Source of the DNA: JADCGM01 sp943370355 | GTDB lineage: Bacteria > Pseudomonadota > Alphaproteobacteria > Sphingomonadales > Sphingomonadaceae | Length of the DNA: 64,000 bases | Reading direction: 5' to 3' | Assembly (NCBI GenBank): GCA_943370355.1 | Contig: CALRQP020000002.1 | Span: 1 to 64,000, forward strand | Shown here: piece after piece, positions 62,505-64,000 of the stretch | Numbering within the stretch: position 1 is the first letter of the stretch | Layout of the letters: each line of letters opens with the position of its first letter | The notes under the pieces: generated by a model | Database searches by the model: none | The model's input: the letters and a program-made list of their open reading frames with translations, nothing else | What the model was told of the DNA's origin: nothing | Translations under genes and position numbers: made by a program

Positions 62505-62514
62505 TTGTATACAA
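62505..62514. promoter_or_regulatory. Operator-like palindrome TTGTATACAA, site 2
   Basis: A second exact copy, 28 bp before the GntR GTG and 136 bp before the TonB receptor ATG, in the divergent promoter region. The rest of this 174-bp gap shows no other recognised site. Confidence 0.7.
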
Positions 62515-62650
62515 TGGAAATTGCGCGGGCAAGTTCATCCGCGCTCGTCTTGGTGGTAGCGGAATTGCTGCAGTTCGATGTTGTGTGCCGTGCGTCCCAA
62601 CAGACTTGGCAGCCGCTCCGGCGACTGTCCGCCCTTGCAGGAGCCACCCG

Positions 62651-64000
62651 ATGCGCGCCACCAAATCTTCGCTGCTGATTGCCGCTGCGACCATTGCGAT
62701 GACCCAGTGGACAGGTTCGGCGAGCGCCCAGACCGCCGCGCCAGCTGCGGAGAATGATGAGGAAGCGATTATCGTCACGGCCCGCCGCCAGAGCGAGCGG
62801 CTGGTCGACGTGCCTGCCTCGGTCTCGGTGCTCACGGCTGACACGCTGGCAACGACAGGGGCCAATAATGCGCAGGGCTTCGCGCAGCTGACGGCAGGCG
62901 TGACGATCGTGACGGGGACAGCCGAAGCCGGCGACACGCAGATCAACATCCGCGGTATCAACGGCGCACGCGATGCCGAGAGTTCGGTCGCGCTCGTCGT
63001 CGATGGCATCCTCAAGACCAACACCGCCGAGCTGAACCAGGTTCAGGGCACGCTCCGCCAGATCGAAATTCTCAAAGGCCCGCAGGGTGCCATCTACGGC
63101 CGCAACGCAGCGGCCGGTGCGATCGTCGTGTCGACGCTGAAGCCCGGCGATCATCTCGAAGGCGCGGTGTCGGCGAGCTATGCGAACGAGCAGACCGTCG
63201 AGACCAGCGCGCATGTCGCAGGGCCAGTCGGCGCGAATGCGGGCTTCGTGCTGTCCGGCTATTACAGCCGCACCGACGGTTTTTACCGCAACGAATTCCT
63301 CAAGCGGAAGGTCGTCGACAACCAGCGCACCGCTTCGATCGACGGCCGTTTTGTCGCCAGCCTCGGCGACGCGACGCAGCTCGACCTCAAGGCGCGCTAT
63401 GCCGACCTGCACGGCGCGTCGATCAACTTCAACAGCTCGTTCCATCTTCCGAACTTCGCGGGAGTCAATCCGGCCTTCTACGAGAACGTCAACAGTCACC
63501 CGTTCCGCTATTATGGCAATATCGTCCCGACCAATGATCAGACATCGTTCGATGTGTCGGCTAAGCTCGACCATGATTTCGGCGCGACCAAATTGACGGC
63601 TTGGGTACTGTATTCGGATGTCGACCAAGATCTCGTCGCCGACGGCACCTCGGCCGATTTTGCACGCTACATCAGCGCGGCGCAGCCGGCAGGCGCGACC
63701 GCCGTCAACAAATGCTTCGCGAGCACCGCTGCGCTGACCGGCTTCAAGGTCAATCAGCCGGGCTTCATCGGTGCGATCCCCGTGCCCTTCATTTTCGCGC
63801 CCGCCAACGGCTCGACCTTTGGTGCCTATTCACCGACGACCTGCGACGGCACCCAGTACCAGCTGCGCAAGCAGAGCGACATCAGCGGTGAAGTGCGGCT
63901 CGCGTCGAACGGTGACGGCCCGGCGACCTGGGTGCTCGGTGCCTATCTCCTGCACATCGACCGGACGACGGGGGTCAGCCTCGGGGCCGACACCGGCGCG
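62651..64000 (+). CDS. TonB-dependent receptor (partial, runs off window)
   Basis: 450 codons are present with no stop before the window ends. AGGAG precedes ATG 62651. The signal peptide is cleaved near SASA (~26), then a TonB-box-like EAIIVTARRQ, a plug with RQIEILKGPQGAIYGRNAAAG, and the start of a beta-barrel. Divergent from the GntR gene, it probably imports the substrate of the HyuAB/lyase unit. Confidence 0.9.
   Translation, partial: MRATKSSLLIAAATIAMTQWTGSASAQTAAPAAENDEEAIIVTARRQSERLVDVPASVSVLTADTLATTGANNAQGFAQLTAGVTIVTGTAEAGDTQINIRGINGARDAESSVALVVDGILKTNTAELNQVQGTLRQIEILKGPQGAIYGRNAAAGAIVVSTLKPGDHLEGAVSASYANEQTVETSAHVAGPVGANAGFVLSGYYSRTDGFYRNEFLKRKVVDNQRTASIDGRFVASLGDATQLDLKARYADLHGASINFNSSFHLPNFAGVNPAFYENVNSHPFRYYGNIVPTNDQTSFDVSAKLDHDFGATKLTAWVLYSDVDQDLVADGTSADFARYISAAQPAGATAVNKCFASTAALTGFKVNQPGFIGAIPVPFIFAPANGSTFGAYSPTTCDGTQYQLRKQSDISGEVRLASNGDGPATWVLGAYLLHIDRTTGVSLGADTGA

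Noticed and set aside
1..64000. CRISPR arrays, tRNA/rRNA genes, insertion sequences
   Set aside because: No regularly spaced direct repeats, cloverleaf-like tRNA sequence, rRNA segment or transposase gene was seen by reading both strands.

Overview
The window is high-GC DNA that reads as an alphaproteobacterium of the Sphingomonadales (Sphingomonas / Sphingopyxis / Novosphingobium-like). This rests on the gene order trpG-trpD-trpC-moaC-moeA-lexA-comEC-gltX-gltA, an alphaproteobacterial GTTC-N7-GTTC LexA box, short REP-like palindromes of the kind common in sphingomonads, and TonB-dependent receptors beside catabolic operons. The assignment is by recognition, not by a database search.

Layout. 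(1) 1-14.4 kb is mostly core genome: proS (minus strand), a tryptophan/molybdopterin operon with an SOS-controlled lexA at its end, divergent comEC and gltX, gltA, an orphan MoxR-type AAA+ ATPase and small secreted proteins. trpE is not next to trpG. (2) 14.4-50.3 kb is an almost gap-free catabolic region: SDR, VOC and DUF1838 proteins; a tandem alpha/beta-hydrolase; a LeuCD-type hydratase; CoA-transferases; HMG-CoA-lyase-like enzymes; isochorismatase-fold amidohydrolases; three NodB/PuuE-type ring-opening hydrolases; an aldehyde dehydrogenase; MaoC and acyl-CoA dehydrogenase; two MmgE/PrpD proteins; a PaaK-like CoA ligase; an amidase; a TonB receptor and an MFS transporter. (3) 50.3-54.9 kb holds a cytochrome b561-YceI fusion, isovaleryl-CoA dehydrogenase, a glycine-zipper protein and a phospholipase D/cardiolipin synthase-like protein. 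(4) 55-64 kb is another catabolic unit: hydantoinase/oxoprolinase HyuA and HyuB, a second isochorismatase-fold amidohydrolase, a CoA-transferase, an HMG-CoA-lyase-like enzyme, a GntR regulator and a TonB receptor that runs off the window.

How the genes may work together (inference). Three gene sets repeat one chemical logic: open a cyclic imide, lactam or hydantoin ring (PuuE-type hydrolases, or ATP-dependent HyuAB), remove the amide nitrogen (isochorismatase-fold hydrolase or amidase), hydrate or isomerise the diacid (LeuCD-like or MmgE/PrpD), form a CoA thioester (CaiB family or PaaK-like ligase), and cleave a C-C bond (HMG-CoA-lyase family). Substituted maleimides, such as those left by tetrapyrrole or bilin breakdown, would fit, but the sequence does not fix the substrate. 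Three GntR-family regulators lie in the region, and three distinct repeated operator-like motifs mark its promoters: TTGTCCGGACAA (three exact copies and one degenerate), TTATAwCAATTG (two copies) and TTGTATACAA (two copies). Together they suggest a set of separately induced regulons.
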